A DNA stretch of 64,000 nt from Henckelia pumila. Lineage: Eukaryota > Streptophyta > Magnoliopsida > Lamiales > Gesneriaceae. Of the stretch, positions 62,501 through 64,000 are shown in pieces. The notes beneath the pieces are model-generated. The model had not been told where the DNA came from. It saw only the letters and a program-made list of their open reading frames with translations, and ran no database searches. How positions within the stretch are numbered: the first letter of the stretch is position 1; each line of letters starts with the position of its first letter. Position numbers and translations under genes: made by a program. The DNA is taken from NCBI RefSeq assembly GCF_033568475.1, contig NC_133121.1, forward strand, positions 1,674,001 through 1,738,000, read 5' to 3'.

Positions 62501-64000
62501 ATCGATTAATACCATAAAATATCGAAATGGTCCACATGGTGGATGAATTGGCCCACAAATATCACCCTGAATGCGTTCAAGAAATATGGGTGATTTTGTT
62601 TGGATTTTAGCTGGCGATGGTCTTATAATAAGTTTTCCAAGAGAACATGCTTTACATTGAAACTTATTATTCTGAAAGATCTTCTCGTCTTTCAATGGAT
62701 GACCATGCGTATTTTCAATAATTCTTCGCATCATTATTGAACCAGGATGTCCCAATCGATCATGCCAATTGATTAATATTGAAAAACTATTAACCACTAT
62801 ATTTGATTCGATTGGCCTTATATGTGTATAATACAATCCAGTAGGGAGCATTGATAATTTTTCAACCACATATTTCTTTCCTGATTTATATGTGGTAAGA
62901 CACATATATTTCTGATTTCCATCAGTTATCGTCTCAGTATCATATCCATGAGAATATATGTCATTAAAACTCAACAAATTTCTTTTCGATTGTGGTGAAT
63001 ATAAAACATCATTTATCAGAAATTTTGTACCATTTGGTAACAAAAATTGTGCTTTACCACAACCTTCAATCAAGTCTACAGGACCTGATATTGTATTCAC
63101 CATTGTTTTTGTTGGTTTTATTTCCAAGAAATATCTTTCATCTCGCAGAATATTGTGCGTTGTACCACTATCCGGTATGCAAATTTCCATGATATTATTT
63201 CCATGTTTGCTCATAGCATTTTTCATATCAAACTTCACAAAAATGCAATAAAGAAAAATTAAGTACAATACAAATGCAAAATATACCATGCTTTATAATA
63301 CAAGAATGCATAAAAATACAAATTTGTTACAATCTAATCCCACCAATCTTTTAATCAATGTCTTCGAAATCATTCAAAAAATCTGCAGCATTGAAACTAG
63401 TTGAACCAATTAAATGGTCACTATTTTCAACAAAATTGATCTCTTTTCCTTTCCCCTTTGTCGATTCTTTATAGAGCTTACATAGGTGCTCAGGGGTTCG
63501 AAAAATATGTGACCAATGTCCTGGAGTGCCACATCTATAACAAACACTCTCAGATCTTTTTGAGTGATTTTCATTTTCACTCGTATTTTCATGCTGCCTT
63601 TTTGGTGGGTGGTTCGTGACGTTCTTTTGAGATGAGTTATTGAAATAACTATCTCGATTATTTTCATATCCACGGCCACGACCGCGACCGCGATAATTTT
63701 TACGTCCACGTCCACGTCCACGCCCACGCCCACTTCCTCGACCTCGTCCACGATCAAATTCTGGTCTATGTCTTTGATTTTGGTTTTCATTTTTCATTAC
63801 GACATTTGCTTAAGGAAATGCCGTTGATCCAGTGGGTCGGGATTGATGATTTCTTATTAACAATTCGTTGTTCTTTTCCGCCACAAGAAGACATGCAATG
63901 AGTTCAGAATATCTCGTAAAACCACGCACTCTATACTGTTGCTGTAGAGTTATATTTGATGCGTGAAAAGTGGAAAACGTTTTCTCAAGCATTTCCATCT
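59304..64000 (-). mobile_element. Ty1/copia LTR retrotransposon, partial (fossil)
   Basis: The element runs from its 3' LTR to beyond the right edge. Parts in copia order, read from right to left: gag end with an Arg/Gly-rich stretch and a CCHC zinc knuckle (near 63.5-63.75 kb), aspartic protease (DSGTTHN, near 63.15 kb), integrase (about 62.1-62.8 kb), reverse transcriptase with YVDD (about 60.4-61.3 kb) and RNase H (about 59.8-60.2 kb). Integrase before reverse transcriptase marks Ty1/copia rather than Ty3. The coding region is spread over several frames, so it is broken, with roughly two or three breaks in the visible part. Long open stretches suggest a fairly recent insertion; age cannot be set without the second LTR. 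A lineage near Ivana/Oryco is only a guess. Confidence 0.93.

Noticed and set aside
63650-63770. Arginine/glycine repeat and alternating valine/aspartate frame near the right edge
   Set aside because: Both are readings of the simple-sequence part of the copia gag region, not a separate gene.
1-64000. CRISPR arrays, prokaryotic operons, organellar genes
   Set aside because: None seen; tandem repeats present lack spacers and the genes are nuclear plant genes with introns.

Overview
The window is nuclear DNA of a flowering plant. It is AT-rich, its genes carry GT-AG introns, and every recognisable protein has its closest remembered relatives in eudicots (AKT2-type potassium channel, alpha-expansin, ketoacyl-CoA synthase, AKR2, RETICULATA-related, DUF639 and DUF7036 proteins). 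A core eudicot, perhaps an asterid, is likely; the exact family is a guess. No prokaryotic, organellar or CRISPR features were seen. Gene models were built by hand: every exon junction given below keeps the reading frame.

Layout. 0-4 kb: the 5' part of an AKT2-like K+ channel gene (minus), running off the left edge. 6.1-6.9 kb: an intronless expansin of the EXPA13 type (minus). 7.6-11.4 kb: NUF2 kinetochore gene in 11 exons (minus). 12.6-14.0 kb: an intronless 3-ketoacyl-CoA synthase (plus), divergent from NUF2. 14-17.7 kb: gene-free, with two MITE-like elements. 17.7-22.2 kb: an ARGLU1-like RS/Glu-rich splicing protein (minus). 23.5-28.2 kb: AKR2, an ankyrin-repeat chaperone (minus, nine exons). 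28.8-29.0 kb: a Stowaway MITE. 30.0-30.5 kb: a small MEE60-like coiled-coil gene (minus). 30.5-34.4 kb: repeat-rich, with a 1.2 kb foldback element flanked by an 11 bp target duplication and Helitron-like 3' ends. 34.4 kb: a U2 snRNA gene with a plant snRNA promoter (plus). 35.5-39.2 kb: a DUF7036 membrane protein (plus). 40.4-41.2 kb: an intronless RING-H2 ubiquitin ligase (minus). 43.3-47.7 kb: a plastid RETICULATA-related protein (plus). 48.6-58.5 kb: a DUF639 protein, orthologue-like to Arabidopsis AT1G71240 (minus, 11 exons). 59.3 kb to the right edge: a Ty1/copia LTR retrotransposon (minus), a broken fossil whose far LTR lies outside the window.

The genes are ordinary housekeeping and developmental plant genes with no sign that they act as one pathway. 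Two RNA-processing genes (ARGLU1-like and U2 snRNA) and two plastid-related genes (AKR2 and the RETICULATA-related protein) are present, but this looks like chance. The most distinctive material is non-coding: the long foldback element, the U2 gene, the Helitron-like hairpins and a copia LTR sitting just upstream of the DUF639 gene. I found no convincing new biological system.
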